Assembly: GCA_022819985.1 (NCBI GenBank)
Contig: JAJEGH010000046.1
Coordinates: 1-64,000, forward strand
DNA from: Alphaproteobacteria bacterium
GTDB lineage: Bacteria > Pseudomonadota > Alphaproteobacteria > Bin65
DNA length: 64,000 nucleotides
Direction of reading: 5' to 3'
Positions within the stretch are counted from its first letter, which is position 1, and each line of letters begins with the position of its first letter. The notes under the pieces were generated by a model that saw nothing but the letters and a program-made list of their open reading frames with translations, was not told the origin of the DNA and did no database searches. The position numbers were made by a program, and so were the translations under genes. Below, piece by piece: positions 53,994-63,469 of this stretch.

Positions 53994-54599
53994 ATGGCGG
54001 ACACCGCCAGTACCGATGCTGCCGGCCCGCATGACGATGGGGCCGGCCGGCGGGACTTTCTGATCCTCGCGGGCGGCGCGTTCGGCGCGTTCGCCGCGGG
54101 CGCTTCGGCGTGGCCGCTGCTCGACAGCCTGAACCCGGCGAAGGATACGCTGGCCGCTTCGACGACCGAAGTGGATCTGTCGCCGATCGAGGAAGGCCAG
54201 GCGATCACGGTCAAGTGGCGCGGCTCGCCGGTGTTCATCCGGCGCCGGACGGAGAAGGAAATCGCCGACGCCAGGGCGGTGAACCCGGACGACCTGCCCG
54301 ACCCGCAGACCGACGAACAGCGCTTCGGCACCGGCGCCCGCGAGCAATGGCTGGTCGTCGTCGGCGTGTGCACCCATCTCGGCTGCATTCCGCTGGGCCA
54401 GAAGGGAACCGACAACAAGGGCGAATACGGCGGCTGGTTCTGCCCCTGCCACGGCTCGCACTACGACATTTCCGGCCGCATCCGCAAAGGGCCCGCGCCG
54501 CGCAACCTGCCGGTGCCGCCCTACGCCATCACGGCGGAAAGCAAGCTGATCATCGGCGTGGAGCAGCCGAAAGGCGGGCATGGCGGCGACACAGCCTGA
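53994..54599 (+). CDS. petA: Ubiquinol-cytochrome c reductase iron-sulfur (Rieske) subunit
   Basis: A 201-residue Rieske protein of the bc1 complex. A twin-arginine-type N-terminus ([20 protein letters not shown]) forms the membrane anchor. The 2Fe-2S cluster is bound by CTHLGC and CPCHGSHYD (residues about 124-152), with the disulfide cysteines within the same motifs. The start at 53994 has GGGAG upstream. First of petABC; 153 bases precede petB, longer than usual. Confidence 0.95.
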   Translation: MADTASTDAAGPHDDGAGRRDFLILAGGAFGAFAAGASAWPLLDSLNPAKDTLAASTTEVDLSPIEEGQAITVKWRGSPVFIRRRTEKEIADARAVNPDDLPDPQTDEQRFGTGAREQWLVVVGVCTHLGCIPLGQKGTDNKGEYGGWFCPCHGSHYDISGRIRKGPAPRNLPVPPYAITAESKLIIGVEQPKGGHGGDTA

Positions 54600-54752
54600 C
54601 GCCGCCGCGCCGCATCGAGGTCCCGGGTTCCGGTTCGGGGGTTCCGGTCCAGCGAACGGGAAACGTCATCGAGCGGGCGGCGGGGCGCTGCCGTCGTCCT
54701 TGATCGCAAGGGCCCCGGCGGCCCTGTTCGCCTTCAGGAGCGAGGTTAGGGG

Positions 54753-56057
54753 ATGAGCACTGAAGCGCAGGGCGCGCCGCGCAACCGGACGCTGAAATGG
54801 ATCGACGACCGCATGCCGATCGTCTCCATGACGGAGCATGCGCTCTACTACCCGGTGCCGCGCAACCTGAACTACCTGTGGAATTTCGGCTCGCTGGCCG
54901 GCCTGTCGCTCATCATCATGATCGTGACCGGCATCGTGCTCTCGATGCACTACACGCCGCATACCGACTACGCCTTCGATTCGGTCGAGCGCATCATGCG
55001 CGACGTCAACTATGGCTGGCTGATCCGCTACGTTCACATGAACGGCGGGTCGATGTTCTTCATCGTCGTCTACCTGCACATCTTCCGCGGTCTCTACTAC
55101 GGCTCCTTCAAGACGCCGCGGGAACTGCTGTGGTGGCTCGGCGTCGTCATCCTGTTCCTGATGATGGCGACGGCGTTCATGGGCTATGTGCTGCCCTGGG
55201 GCCAGATGAGCTTCTGGGCCGCCAAGGTGATCACGAGCATGGTCGGCGCCGTGCCGCTGATCGGCGAATCCCTGACCGAACTGCTGTGGGGCGGCTTCAC
55301 GGTCGACAACCCGACCCTCAACCGCTTCTACAGCCTGCATTATCTGCTGCCCTTCGTCATTCTGGGGGTCGTCGTCCTGCACATCTGGGCGCTGCACACG
55401 GTCAAGGCGAACAACCCGCTGGGCATCGACATGAAGGGCCCGCAGGACTCGATCGATTTCCATCCCTACTACACAACGAAGGATCTGTTCGGCACCGGCG
55501 TGTTCCTGCTGGTCTTCGCCGCCTTCGTCTTCTACGCGCCGAACTATCTCGGCCATCCCGACAACTACATCCAGGCCGACCCGCTGAAGACGCCGCCGCA
55601 CATCGTGCCGGAATGGTATTTCCTGCCCTACTACACGATTCTGCGCTCCTTCACCGACGACTGGTGGCTGTTCCAGATCCTGCTCGGCTGGTGGGGCATG
55701 GAAGCCAAGCTGGCCGGCGTGCTCGCCATGGCCGGCGCGGTCGCCGTGCTGTTCGTTCTGCCCTGGCTCGACACGTCGCGGGTGCGCAGCGCGAAGTTCC
55801 GGCCGGTCTACCGGGTGTTTTTCTGGCTTTTCGTGATCGACTGCCTGATCCTCGGCTGGATCGGCGCGCAGCCGGCCGAACCGCCCTGGACCTCGATCGG
55901 CCAGTGGGCGACGCTGTGGTATTTCGCCCATTTCCTCGTCATCCTGCCGCTGGTCTCGCGGGTCGAGCGGCCGAGGCCGCTGCCCCATAGTATCAGCCAG
56001 CCCGTGCTGGGCGGCGGTGCGGCGGCAGCCGCTGCGCCGATGGAGGCCTCCCGATGA
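54753..56057 (+). CDS. petB: Cytochrome b of the bc1 complex
   Basis: A 434-residue polytopic membrane protein carrying haems bL and bH. The bis-histidine pairs are found in [20 protein letters not shown] and [20 protein letters not shown]. The Qo-site motif is [10 protein letters not shown], and [12 protein letters not shown] is intact. About eight membrane helices can be counted, including the C-terminal region ([12 protein letters not shown]). Length fits alphaproteobacterial cytochrome b (about 420-440). It overlaps petC by 4 bases (ATGA). Confidence 0.96.
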   Translation: MSTEAQGAPRNRTLKWIDDRMPIVSMTEHALYYPVPRNLNYLWNFGSLAGLSLIIMIVTGIVLSMHYTPHTDYAFDSVERIMRDVNYGWLIRYVHMNGGSMFFIVVYLHIFRGLYYGSFKTPRELLWWLGVVILFLMMATAFMGYVLPWGQMSFWAAKVITSMVGAVPLIGESLTELLWGGFTVDNPTLNRFYSLHYLLPFVILGVVVLHIWALHTVKANNPLGIDMKGPQDSIDFHPYYTTKDLFGTGVFLLVFAAFVFYAPNYLGHPDNYIQADPLKTPPHIVPEWYFLPYYTILRSFTDDWWLFQILLGWWGMEAKLAGVLAMAGAVAVLFVLPWLDTSRVRSAKFRPVYRVFFWLFVIDCLILGWIGAQPAEPPWTSIGQWATLWYFAHFLVILPLVSRVERPRPLPHSISQPVLGGGAAAAAAPMEASR

Positions 56058-56899
56058 TCCGCTCCCCGTTGCGCGCGCTCCATCGTCTGCTGGCGCCGGC
56101 CGCCATCGCCGCGGTCCTGGCGGGCGGAGCGGTTCCGGCGCCTGCGTTCGCCGCCGGCGACGCCGTTGCGCCGAAGGCGGTTGCCTGGACCTTCAACGGC
56201 GTCTTCGGCCGCTACGACTATCCCCAGTTGCGCCGCGGCCTCCAAGTCTACAACGAGGTCTGCGCGGCCTGCCACGGGCTGCGCCTGGTGGCCTACCGCG
56301 ATCTGGCGGCGATCGGCCTCAGCGAGGCGCAAATCCGCACCATCGCCGGCGACAAGGAGGTTGCCGGCGAGCCGGACGAAGAGGGCGAACCGACCGTCCG
56401 CCCGGCCGAGCCCAAGGACCGCTTCGTCGATCCGTTCCCCAACGTCCAGGCGGCGATGGCGTCGAACAACGGCGCGGCCCCGCCGGACCTGTCGTTGATC
56501 GTCAAGGCGCGCGGCGGCGCGGCGGACTATGTCTATTCGCTGCTCACCGGCTATGTCTCCGAAGCGGCCTGCAAGAAACAGTTCAAGGACAGCCAGGGCA
56601 ATCCGCTCGTGCCGGCGGAGGGCCAGTACTGTAACACCTACATGTCCGGCCATATCATCGCGATGGCGCCGCCGCTGACCGAGGACGGCCAGGTCGAATA
56701 CGAAGAGGCGGGCGCGCCGCCGGCGAGCGTCGACCAGATGTCCAAGGACGTGACCGCCTTCCTCGCCTGGGCGGCCGAGCCCTACATGGTCGAGCGCAAG
56801 CGCATGGGCATCAAGGTGATGCTGTTCCTGCTCCTGTTCACCGGCTTCATGTATGCCATCTACCGCCAGGTGAAGAAGGACGTGAAGGGGAGCGCGTAG
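56054..56899 (+). CDS. petC: Cytochrome c1 of the bc1 complex
   Basis: A 281-residue exported cytochrome. Residues 1-33 are a signal peptide ([18 protein letters not shown]). The haem site is CAACHG near residue 73, and the axial Met lies in [11 protein letters not shown]-terminal anchor helix ([20 protein letters not shown]) holds it in the membrane, with a basic tail. It passes electrons from the Rieske centre to cytochrome c. Coupled to petB and last of the operon. Confidence 0.95.
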   Translation: MIRSPLRALHRLLAPAAIAAVLAGGAVPAPAFAAGDAVAPKAVAWTFNGVFGRYDYPQLRRGLQVYNEVCAACHGLRLVAYRDLAAIGLSEAQIRTIAGDKEVAGEPDEEGEPTVRPAEPKDRFVDPFPNVQAAMASNNGAAPPDLSLIVKARGGAADYVYSLLTGYVSEAACKKQFKDSQGNPLVPAEGQYCNTYMSGHIIAMAPPLTEDGQVEYEEAGAPPASVDQMSKDVTAFLAWAAEPYMVERKRMGIKVMLFLLLFTGFMYAIYRQVKKDVKGSA

Positions 56900-56976
56900 G
56901 GGCGGCTTCCGGCGCGACGCACCCGTCGAATCACGGGGCGGCGTTCCGGTCGAAAGGATGGACCGGAAGCGACAGC

Positions 56977-59900
56977 CTACTCCGCGGCTTCCCGTATCGC
57001 CCTCTTGCTCCGCTCCGCCGGGTCGCGGAACGGGCGCATGAGTTCGGCCTGGCGCTCAGCGGCGCAGGCCATGCTGGCTTCCTTGATGTGGCCGTAGCCG
57101 CGGATATCCTCCGGGATGCCGGCGATCTCGACCGCGAGGGCGTGGGAGTCGGCGCTCAGCCCGCCGATCAGTTCCGTGACCGTCGCTTCATAGTCGGCGA
57201 CAAGCTTGCGCTCGGCCTTGCGCTCCGCCGTCCGGCCGAACGGGTCGAACGGCCCGCCCCGCAGCCCCTTCAGCTTCGCCAGCAGGGCGAAGGCCGTGAA
57301 GATCCACGGGCCGTATTCCCGTTTCTCGAGCTGGCCGGTCTCCGGATCGCGCCGGGCCAGCAGCGGCGGGGCGAGATGGACCGTCATGCGGTGGTCGCCG
57401 TCCTCGAACGTCTGGGCGACCTGGCGGCGGAACGCGCCGTCCGAATAGAGCCGGGCGACCTCGTATTCGTCCTTGTAGGCCATCAGCTTGTAGAAGTTCC
57501 GCGCCACGGCGAGCGCGAAGCCCTCAAGGCCCTTCGCCTTGTCCCGCTCGGCCGCCTCGGCCACCCGTACCAGGCTTTCGTACCGGTCGGCGTAGGCCGC
57601 GTTCTGATAGGCCGTCAGCTCCTTGTGCCGGATCGCCACGATCTCGTCGAGCGCCTCCGCCCGTTTCGGCTTGAACTCCAACGGTTGGGCCGGGAAGGCG
57701 ATCCTGCGCACCGAATCGAGGTCGACGGCGGCGCGCCGGCCCCAGTCGAAGGCCCGCTTGTTCGCCGTTACGGCGACGCCGTTCAACTCGATCGCCTCGA
57801 AGATGGACTCCTGCTGCAACGGCACCATGCTCTTCTGCAGCGCATAGCCCAGCATGAACATGTTGGTCGCGATCGAATCGCCCATCAGGCGGGTCGCGAT
57901 GGCGGTCGCCTCGAGCGCCTCGAACCGCCCCTCGCCGACGGTCTGCCCGACGATGTCCAGCAGGGCCTGGCCGGGGAATTGCAGGTCCTTGTCCCGGATG
58001 AAGCCGGCGGTCATCGTCTCTTGGGTGTTGACGATGGCGCGGGTCTTGTCCCGGCCCATCTTGGCGAGCGCCTCGTTGCTCGATGTCACCACCAGGTCGC
58101 AACCGATCACCGCATCCGCCTCGCCGGCCGCGATGCGCACCGCGTGGATATCCTCCGGCCGCTCGGCGATGCGGATATGGCTCATCACCGCGCCATTCTT
58201 CTGGGCGACGCCGGTATGGTCGAGCGTGGTGACGCCCTTGCCCTCGATATGGGCGGCCATGGAAATCAGCGCGCCGACCGTGATGACTCCGGTGCCGCCG
58301 ATTCCGGTCACGAGGATGCCGTAGGGCTCGGTACAGGCCGGAATGACCGGATCGGGGATCGCCTCGTCCGGCAGATCGGCCGGGCGCACGGTCGCCGCTG
58401 CCCGGCGCGGCGCGGCGCCGTGCACGGTCACGAAGCTCGGGCAGAAGCCCTTCACGCAGGAGAAGTCCTTGTTGCAGTTCGACTGGTCGATCCTGCGCTT
58501 GCGCCCGAACTCGGTCTCGACCGGCGTGACCGACATGCAGTTCGACTGGACCGAACAGTCGCCGCAGCCCTCGCATACCCGTTCGTTGATGAAGACGCGC
58601 TTCGGCGGATCGTAGAATTCGCCGCGCTTGCGGCGGCGGCGCTTCTCGGCGGCGCAGGTCTGGTCGTAGATCAGCACCGACACGCCCTTCCACTCGCGCA
58701 GGTCGCGCTGGACCCGGTCGAGGTCGTTCCGGTGGTGGAAGGTGGCGCCGGGCGCAAAGTTCATCGAGGTCGGGTACTTGTCCGGCTCGTCGGAGACGAT
58801 AACGACCTTCTTGACGCCCTCGGCATAGACCTGGAGCGAGATGTCGGCGACCGTCGGCTGGCCTTCGACCGGCTGGCCGCCGGTCATCGCCACGGCGTCG
58901 TTGTAGAGAATCTTGTAGGTGATGTTGACGCCGGCCGCGACGCACGCCCGGATCGCCAGCAGGCCGCTGTGATAGTAGGTGCCGTCGCCCAGGTTGGCGA
59001 AGATGTGCTCCGCATTCGAGAACGCCGCCTGGCCGATCCACGGCGTGCCCTCGCCGCCCATCTGGGTGAAGGTCGCAGTATTGCGGTCCATCCATTGCGA
59101 CATGAAATGACAGCCGATGCCGGAGACCGCCCGGCTGCCTTCCGGCACCCGGGTCGAGCTGTTGTGGGGGCAGCCGGAGCAGAAATAGGGCGTCCGGTCG
59201 AAATTGACCGGTTTCGTCGCCAGCGCCCTTTCCTTGCGGTCGAGGAATTCGAGCCGCTTGCGGACGGCCTCGTCGTCGTGGAATTTCAGGATGCGCTCGC
59301 CGATCGCCCGGGAGATTTTGCCGGGCGACAGGTCGTTGGACGCCGGCAGCAGCCAGTTGCCGTCCTCGTCGAACTTGCCGACGACTCGCGGCCGGCTCGC
59401 CGCGTCCCAGTTGTAGAGCTGCTCCTTCAGCTGGTTCTCGATCAGGGCGCGCTTTTCCTCGACGACGACGATCTCCTCGAGGCCGTGGGCGAATTCCCGC
59501 ACGCCGTCCTTCTCCAGCGGCCAGACCATGCCGACCTTGTAGAGGCGGATGCCGATGGCGGCGGCCTTGTCGTCGTCGATTCCCAGATCTTCCAGCGCCT
59601 GACGGACGTCCAGATAGGACTTGCCGCAGGTGACGATGCCGAGGCGTGGCCGGGGGCTGTCGATGACCACCCGGTCGATCCGGTTGGTCCGGGCGAAGGC
59701 CAGCGCCGCATAGGCCTTGTGCCGGAGCAGCCGGTCTTCCTGTTCGTGGATGCCGTCCGGCCAGCGGATGTTCAGGCCGCCTTCCGGCGGGGTGTAGGCG
59801 TTCGGAGTGTCGATCCGGACGCGATCCGGGGAAACCGAAACGGAGGCGGCGCTTTCGACAACCTCGGCGACCGTCTTGAAGCCGACCCACGCGCCCGTGT

Positions 59901-60483
59901 AACGCGACATGGCCCAGCCCATCAGGCCGTAGTCCAGCATCTCCTGGACGTTGGCCGGGTACAGGACCGGCACCATCGCCGCCATGAACATGTGGTCGGA
60001 CTGGTGCGGCAGGGTGGAGGAACTGGCGCCGTGGTCGTCGCCGGCGCAGATCAGCACGCCGCCATGCTTCGACGAGCCGGCCGCGTTGCCGTGTTTCATC
60101 ACGTCGCCGCAGCGGTCGACGCCGGGGCCCTTGCCGTACCACATGGCGAACACGCCGTCCTTGGCGGCGTCGGGGAACAGCGGCAGTTGCTGGCTGCCCC
60201 AGACGGCCGTCATCGCCAGGTCTTCGTTGACCCCCGGCTCGAACTTGATGTGGTGGCGTTCGAGATATTTCTGCGCGCGCCACAGGTTCATGTCCAGGAC
60301 GCCCAGCGGCGAGCCGCGATAGCCGCTGATGAAGCCGCCGGTGTCCAGGCCGGCCGCCAGGTCGCGCTGGCGCTGCATCATGGGCAGCCGGACCAGCGCC
60401 TGGATGCCGGTCAGGAATACCCGGCCTTCCTCCAGTTCGTATTTGTCCTCGAGGGTTACTTTTCGCTGCGGCGTGGCGGCCAT
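56977..60483 (-). CDS. Indolepyruvate ferredoxin oxidoreductase family protein (IorAB-type fusion)
   Basis: An 1168-residue thiamin-diphosphate enzyme uniting alpha (IorA) and beta (IorB) parts. Residues 1-400 match the alpha/pyrimidine domain (GGFISGYRGSPLGVLDMNLW), 440-610 the ThDP-binding domain (CSGCPHNSST, GGEGTPWIGQAAF). An iron-sulfur segment lies near 640-700 (NERVCEGCGDCSVQSNC, CNKDFSCVKGFCPS), then the gamma domain (ILVTGIGGTGVITVGALISM) to about 900. The last 200 residues are IorB-like. Family members decarboxylate aryl- or branched-chain 2-oxoacids; large aerobic versions are poorly characterised. It is monocistronic. Confidence 0.88.
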   Translation of the reverse strand: MAATPQRKVTLEDKYELEEGRVFLTGIQALVRLPMMQRQRDLAAGLDTGGFISGYRGSPLGVLDMNLWRAQKYLERHHIKFEPGVNEDLAMTAVWGSQQLPLFPDAAKDGVFAMWYGKGPGVDRCGDVMKHGNAAGSSKHGGVLICAGDDHGASSSTLPHQSDHMFMAAMVPVLYPANVQEMLDYGLMGWAMSRYTGAWVGFKTVAEVVESAASVSVSPDRVRIDTPNAYTPPEGGLNIRWPDGIHEQEDRLLRHKAYAALAFARTNRIDRVVIDSPRPRLGIVTCGKSYLDVRQALEDLGIDDDKAAAIGIRLYKVGMVWPLEKDGVREFAHGLEEIVVVEEKRALIENQLKEQLYNWDAASRPRVVGKFDEDGNWLLPASNDLSPGKISRAIGERILKFHDDEAVRKRLEFLDRKERALATKPVNFDRTPYFCSGCPHNSSTRVPEGSRAVSGIGCHFMSQWMDRNTATFTQMGGEGTPWIGQAAFSNAEHIFANLGDGTYYHSGLLAIRACVAAGVNITYKILYNDAVAMTGGQPVEGQPTVADISLQVYAEGVKKVVIVSDEPDKYPTSMNFAPGATFHHRNDLDRVQRDLREWKGVSVLIYDQTCAAEKRRRRKRGEFYDPPKRVFINERVCEGCGDCSVQSNCMSVTPVETEFGRKRRIDQSNCNKDFSCVKGFCPSFVTVHGAAPRRAAATVRPADLPDEAIPDPVIPACTEPYGILVTGIGGTGVITVGALISMAAHIEGKGVTTLDHTGVAQKNGAVMSHIRIAERPEDIHAVRIAAGEADAVIGCDLVVTSSNEALAKMGRDKTRAIVNTQETMTAGFIRDKDLQFPGQALLDIVGQTVGEGRFEALEATAIATRLMGDSIATNMFMLGYALQKSMVPLQQESIFEAIELNGVAVTANKRAFDWGRRAAVDLDSVRRIAFPAQPLEFKPKRAEALDEIVAIRHKELTAYQNAAYADRYESLVRVAEAAERDKAKGLEGFALAVARNFYKLMAYKDEYEVARLYSDGAFRRQVAQTFEDGDHRMTVHLAPPLLARRDPETGQLEKREYGPWIFTAFALLAKLKGLRGGPFDPFGRTAERKAERKLVADYEATVTELIGGLSADSHALAVEIAGIPEDIRGYGHIKEASMACAAERQAELMRPFRDPAERSKRAIREAAE

Positions 60484-60569
60484 GGGCTCGAGAGTTCCGT
60501 TTCAGGCAGATCCGGTGCGTGCGCGTAACCTAAGTGTATCGGCGCGGGACGCCAAGCGCGGGTAGTGGG

Positions 60570-60944
60570 TCAGTTTGAATTTCCGGCAAGGCATATCATC
60601 AGAAGCCTGTAGCCGTCGTCAGAAATGACAATATCGACGGGGTTGCCGTCCTTAGAGAGCCGGTGCTTTCCCAAGTCCACGGCCACGAAGGCGCGAAGAC
60701 TGTTTCCGAATCGGAAGGCCCTCACAGACAGGATGGAGCGCCGCCGAACGGTCCAGAAGTTGAGTTCGTCCAGCAACTCCCCCTTGTCGACGGCATTGCT
60801 GGAGGGAAGCCATCTGCGACCGACAAAACTAACGAAGTCGGGTCCGCATAACTGCATCCACTTGGGCAGCGGCAGCGTGCCTTTCTGCGCAACGGCAGGG
60901 CATATGGCCAAAGCGGCGAATAACAGAGCGAGTGCGATTCTCAT
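60570..60944 (-). CDS. Small secreted protein, cassette gene 1
   Basis: A 124-residue protein with signal peptide MRIALALLFAALAICPAVAQ. The mature part starts KGTLPLPKWMQLCGPDFVSF and continues ELLDELNFWTVRRRSILSVR, then YRLLMICLAGNSN at the end. Two cysteines near the ends of the mature part could pair. The ATG at 60942-60944 has AGGAAG upstream, and the longer frame would run into the other gene. It resembles the second cassette gene (see there). No family is recognised; a periplasmic role is inferred only from the signal peptide. Confidence 0.65.
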   Translation of the reverse strand: MRIALALLFAALAICPAVAQKGTLPLPKWMQLCGPDFVSFVGRRWLPSSNAVDKGELLDELNFWTVRRRSILSVRAFRFGNSLRAFVAVDLGKHRLSKDGNPVDIVISDDGYRLLMICLAGNSN

Positions 60945-60955
60945 TCGATAGCTTC

Positions 60956-61261
60956 CTATTTCAGCAGGCAGGCTCGGATCGCCAGGAAGGTGGCCTTGGG
61001 CACCTTGAACTCGTTTTCCGCCGGCCCCCATCCAAGCCCCTTGCGCACGCGAAGAAAGCCCACATCCACACTCGAACGAAGAACGAAGCTGCCCTTTCTG
61101 ATGTCGGATTTACGGAGAAGGATTGCGACGCCAGCCAGATTGAGCGCGGTGGCGCTGTAAGGGACAAAGGAGACCCAATCCTTGCCGCAGATCACTTCCC
61201 CGGCCCTGGTCGGCCCGGCAAGCGCTGCCAGCAGCACAATTGCAATGAGAGTCGCACGCAT
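60956..61261 (-). CDS. Small secreted protein, cassette gene 2
   Basis: A 101-residue protein with signal peptide MRATLIAIVLLAALAGPTRA. The mature sequence GEVICGKDWVSFVPYSATAL, then ILLRKSDIRKGSFVLRSSVD and FLAIRACLLK at the end, parallels cassette gene 1 in order: C-G-x-D-[FW]-V-S-F-V at the start, a hydrophobic and basic middle, and a Cys near the C-terminus. The two look like diverged duplicates. GGGAGGGG lies 6 bases before the ATG at 61259-61261. The first gene starts 11 bases after its stop, so both are on one transcript. No family is recognised. Confidence 0.65.
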   Translation of the reverse strand: MRATLIAIVLLAALAGPTRAGEVICGKDWVSFVPYSATALNLAGVAILLRKSDIRKGSFVLRSSVDVGFLRVRKGLGWGPAENEFKVPKATFLAIRACLLK

Positions 61262-61422
61262 TGGCCCCTCCCTGTCCATTTGGCACAGATTGATCCTAGC
61301 CGGTCAGGTTGAAACATGCCATTTGCGTCGGGACGCGCATGCGCCGCGTCGAGGAGAACCCCGATCCGGCCCACGCGGTCCCTACAAGAAATCAAATTCA
61401 AACTGACCCACTACCCAAGCGC

Positions 61423-61616
61423 GGGTTCGGCATGGGTCTCATTCGGCGCGAACCGCCGCCGCCCGATGCCGGGCCGCGCCGCTGCCCTTCGCGTTTACAG
61501 CTTTATGACGGCTTGTTAGAACCGCCCCATCGCGTGCGGGTTGCCCGGTCAGCCGGCCGGTCAACCGGCTCGGGCGAAGGGCAGGGACGGCCCGTTTGGG
61601 GCGTGACGGGGATTTC
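61423..61616. other. Region between the cassette and prs
   Basis: No gene supported. It begins with the sequence continuing the ancestral IOR/prs gap after the cassette, and must hold the prs promoter. A GCCGGCCGGTCAACCGGC stretch at about 61553-61570 forms a small repeat of the GGTCA/CCGGC type. Nothing else is recognised. Confidence 0.45.
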
Positions 61617-62561
61617 ATGAAACTGATCGCCGGCAACAGCAACCGGCCGCTCGCCGAAGCGGTCTCCGCCTATCTCAACGCGCCGCTGACGCAGGCCAAT
61701 GTGCGCCGGTTCTCCGACATGGAGGTGTTTGTCGAGATCGAGGAGAACATCCGCGGAGAGGATGTTTTCGTCATCCAGTCGACCTCGTTCCCGGCCAACG
61801 ACAACCTGATGGAACTGCTGGTGATGCTGGACGCGCTGCGCCGCGCGTCGGCGCGTCGGGTCACGGCCGCGGTGCCCTATTACGGCTATGCCCGGCAGGA
61901 CCGCAAGACCGGCCCGCGCACGCCGATTTCCGCCAAGCTGGTCTCGAACCTCATCACCACGGCCGGCGCCAACCGGCTCCTCACCATCGACCTCCACGCC
62001 GGCCAGATCCAGGGCTTCTTCGATATTCCGGTGGACAATCTGTTCGCCGCGCCGGTCTTCACCGTCGACATCGAGCGCGAATACGGCGAGAAGAACGGTG
62101 CCGGCGAGGTGATGATCGTCTCGCCGGACGTGGGCGGCGTGCTGCGCGCCCGGGGCATCGCCCGCCGCATCGGCGCCGACCTCGCCATCATCGACAAGCG
62201 GCGCGAACGGGCCGGGGTCTCGGCGGTCATGAACATCATCGGCGACGTGAAGGGCCGGGCCTGCATCCTGGTCGACGATATCGTCGATTCCGCCGGCACC
62301 CTGTGCAACGCGTCCGACGCGCTGATGAATGCCGGCGCCGAATCGGTGGCGGCCTACGTCACCCACGGCGTGCTCTCGGGTGGCGCGGTCGGGCGGATCG
62401 CCGGTTCGCCGATCCGGGAGATGGTGATCACCGATTCGATCCAGGCGACCGAGGCCGTGCGCGTGTCCGACAAGCTCCGGCCGCTCAGCATCGCGCCGCT
62501 GATCGGCGAAGCCATCCGGCGGATCAGCGAAGAGACCAGCGTCAGCAGCCTGTTCAACTGA
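61617..62561 (+). CDS. prs: Ribose-phosphate pyrophosphokinase
   Basis: A 314-residue enzyme making PRPP from ribose 5-phosphate and ATP for nucleotide, His and Trp synthesis. Start at 61617 with GGGGA 6 bases upstream; the open frame begins seven codons earlier. Conserved parts: [20 protein letters not shown], the signature [18 protein letters not shown], and the PRPP loop [12 protein letters not shown] near residue 220. Length and sequence are standard for the family. Confidence 0.96.
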   Translation: MKLIAGNSNRPLAEAVSAYLNAPLTQANVRRFSDMEVFVEIEENIRGEDVFVIQSTSFPANDNLMELLVMLDALRRASARRVTAAVPYYGYARQDRKTGPRTPISAKLVSNLITTAGANRLLTIDLHAGQIQGFFDIPVDNLFAAPVFTVDIEREYGEKNGAGEVMIVSPDVGGVLRARGIARRIGADLAIIDKRRERAGVSAVMNIIGDVKGRACILVDDIVDSAGTLCNASDALMNAGAESVAAYVTHGVLSGGAVGRIAGSPIREMVITDSIQATEAVRVSDKLRPLSIAPLIGEAIRRISEETSVSSLFN

Positions 62562-62725
62562 GCCGGTTTCGGCCGCCCGACGCGTCGCCGGCCTGCGCCG
62601 CGGCCACCTGTCGCTTGATTGCGGCGTCCGCCCGGACCCATATCGCGGCGTCCGCGCGCGGCACCCCCATTGGCACCGAAGGGGAGGCCGGTTAGGCGGG
62701 CTCTGACAAAGATCGGAGACGAACG

Positions 62726-63403
62726 ATGAGCGACTACGCTGTGCTCGAAGCAGCGGCGCGCGACCGGGCCGGTAAGGGGGCCGCCCGGGCGATCCGCCGC
62801 GAAGGCGGTGTGCCGGGGGTCATCTACGGCGGCGGCCAGGATGCCCTGATGCTGACGATGGATCCTAGAGTTCTGCACGCCCGGATGCGCAAGACGGGCT
62901 TCTTTGCTACCCAGTTCCATGTCGAGGTGTCCGGCAAGAAGCACCGCGTATTGCCGAAGGAAGTGCAGTTCCACCCGGTCACGGACGATCCGATCCATGT
63001 CGATTTCCTGCGCGTGACCGACCGGACGCGGGTGACCGTCGAAATACCGGTCCGCTTCGTCAACGAGGAGGCGGCGCCGGGCCTTGAGGTCGGCGGCGTG
63101 CTGAGCGTCGTGCGCCACACGGTCGAGGTGGCGACCGCCGCCGGCAACATTCCCGAAGAGATCGTCGTCGATCTCACCGGCATGGAAATCGGCGATTCCG
63201 TCCGGATCGGCAGCATTTCGCTGCCGGAGGGCGTGCGGCCGACCATCGCCGACCGCGACTTCATGATCGCCTCTATCGCTGCGCCGATGCAGATCGTCGA
63301 GGACGAAGAAGAAGAAGAGGACGACGACGAAATGGACGTCCCGACCGTCGCAGAGGACGAGGCGGCGCAGCAGGACGACGAGGACGGCCCGGCCGAATCC
63401 TGA
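62726..63403 (+). CDS. rplY: 50S ribosomal protein L25/general stress protein Ctc
   Basis: A 225-residue two-domain L25 (TL5/CTC type) that binds 5S rRNA. The L25 domain is residues 1-95 (RDRAGKGAARAIRREGGVPG then KEVQFHPVTDDPIHVDFLRV), followed by a C-terminal beta domain to about 190 (EVGGVLSVVRHTVEVATAAG, GDSVRIGSISLPEGVRPTIA). The last 35 residues are an acidic tail (EDEEEEEDDDEMDV). CGGAGA lies 8 bases before the ATG. Followed by pth, a common pairing. Confidence 0.95.
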   Translation: MSDYAVLEAAARDRAGKGAARAIRREGGVPGVIYGGGQDALMLTMDPRVLHARMRKTGFFATQFHVEVSGKKHRVLPKEVQFHPVTDDPIHVDFLRVTDRTRVTVEIPVRFVNEEAAPGLEVGGVLSVVRHTVEVATAAGNIPEEIVVDLTGMEIGDSVRIGSISLPEGVRPTIADRDFMIASIAAPMQIVEDEEEEEDDDEMDVPTVAEDEAAQQDDEDGPAES

Positions 63404-63469
63404 TCCCGCACCGCTGCGGATCTCCGGTGCGAAACTCCGGCGCGGCGGGCCATACCATAGGGCGCAGCC

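Larger units (their letters stand above)
60554..61422. mobile_element. Transposase-less insertion cassette with perfect 23-bp terminal inverted repeats
   Basis: GGGTAGTGGGTCAGTTTGAA plus TTT (60560-60582) is repeated as its exact complement at 61394-61416. AAGCGC flanks both ends (60554-60559 and 61417-61422), a direct repeat as left by transposition; removing one copy with the insert restores a plausible ancestral junction ACGCCAAGCGCGGGTTCGG. The element proper is 857 bases and carries only the two small secreted-protein genes. No transposase frame fits. Its inner sequence is less GC-rich than the flanks. The termini recall those of IS481-like elements, a resemblance from memory only. The stop of the left gene lies inside the left repeat. 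Confidence 0.75.

Noticed and set aside
60554-61422. A complete insertion sequence
   Set aside because: The only frames of reasonable length inside encode the two small exported proteins; no DDE-type transposase frame exists in 857 bases.
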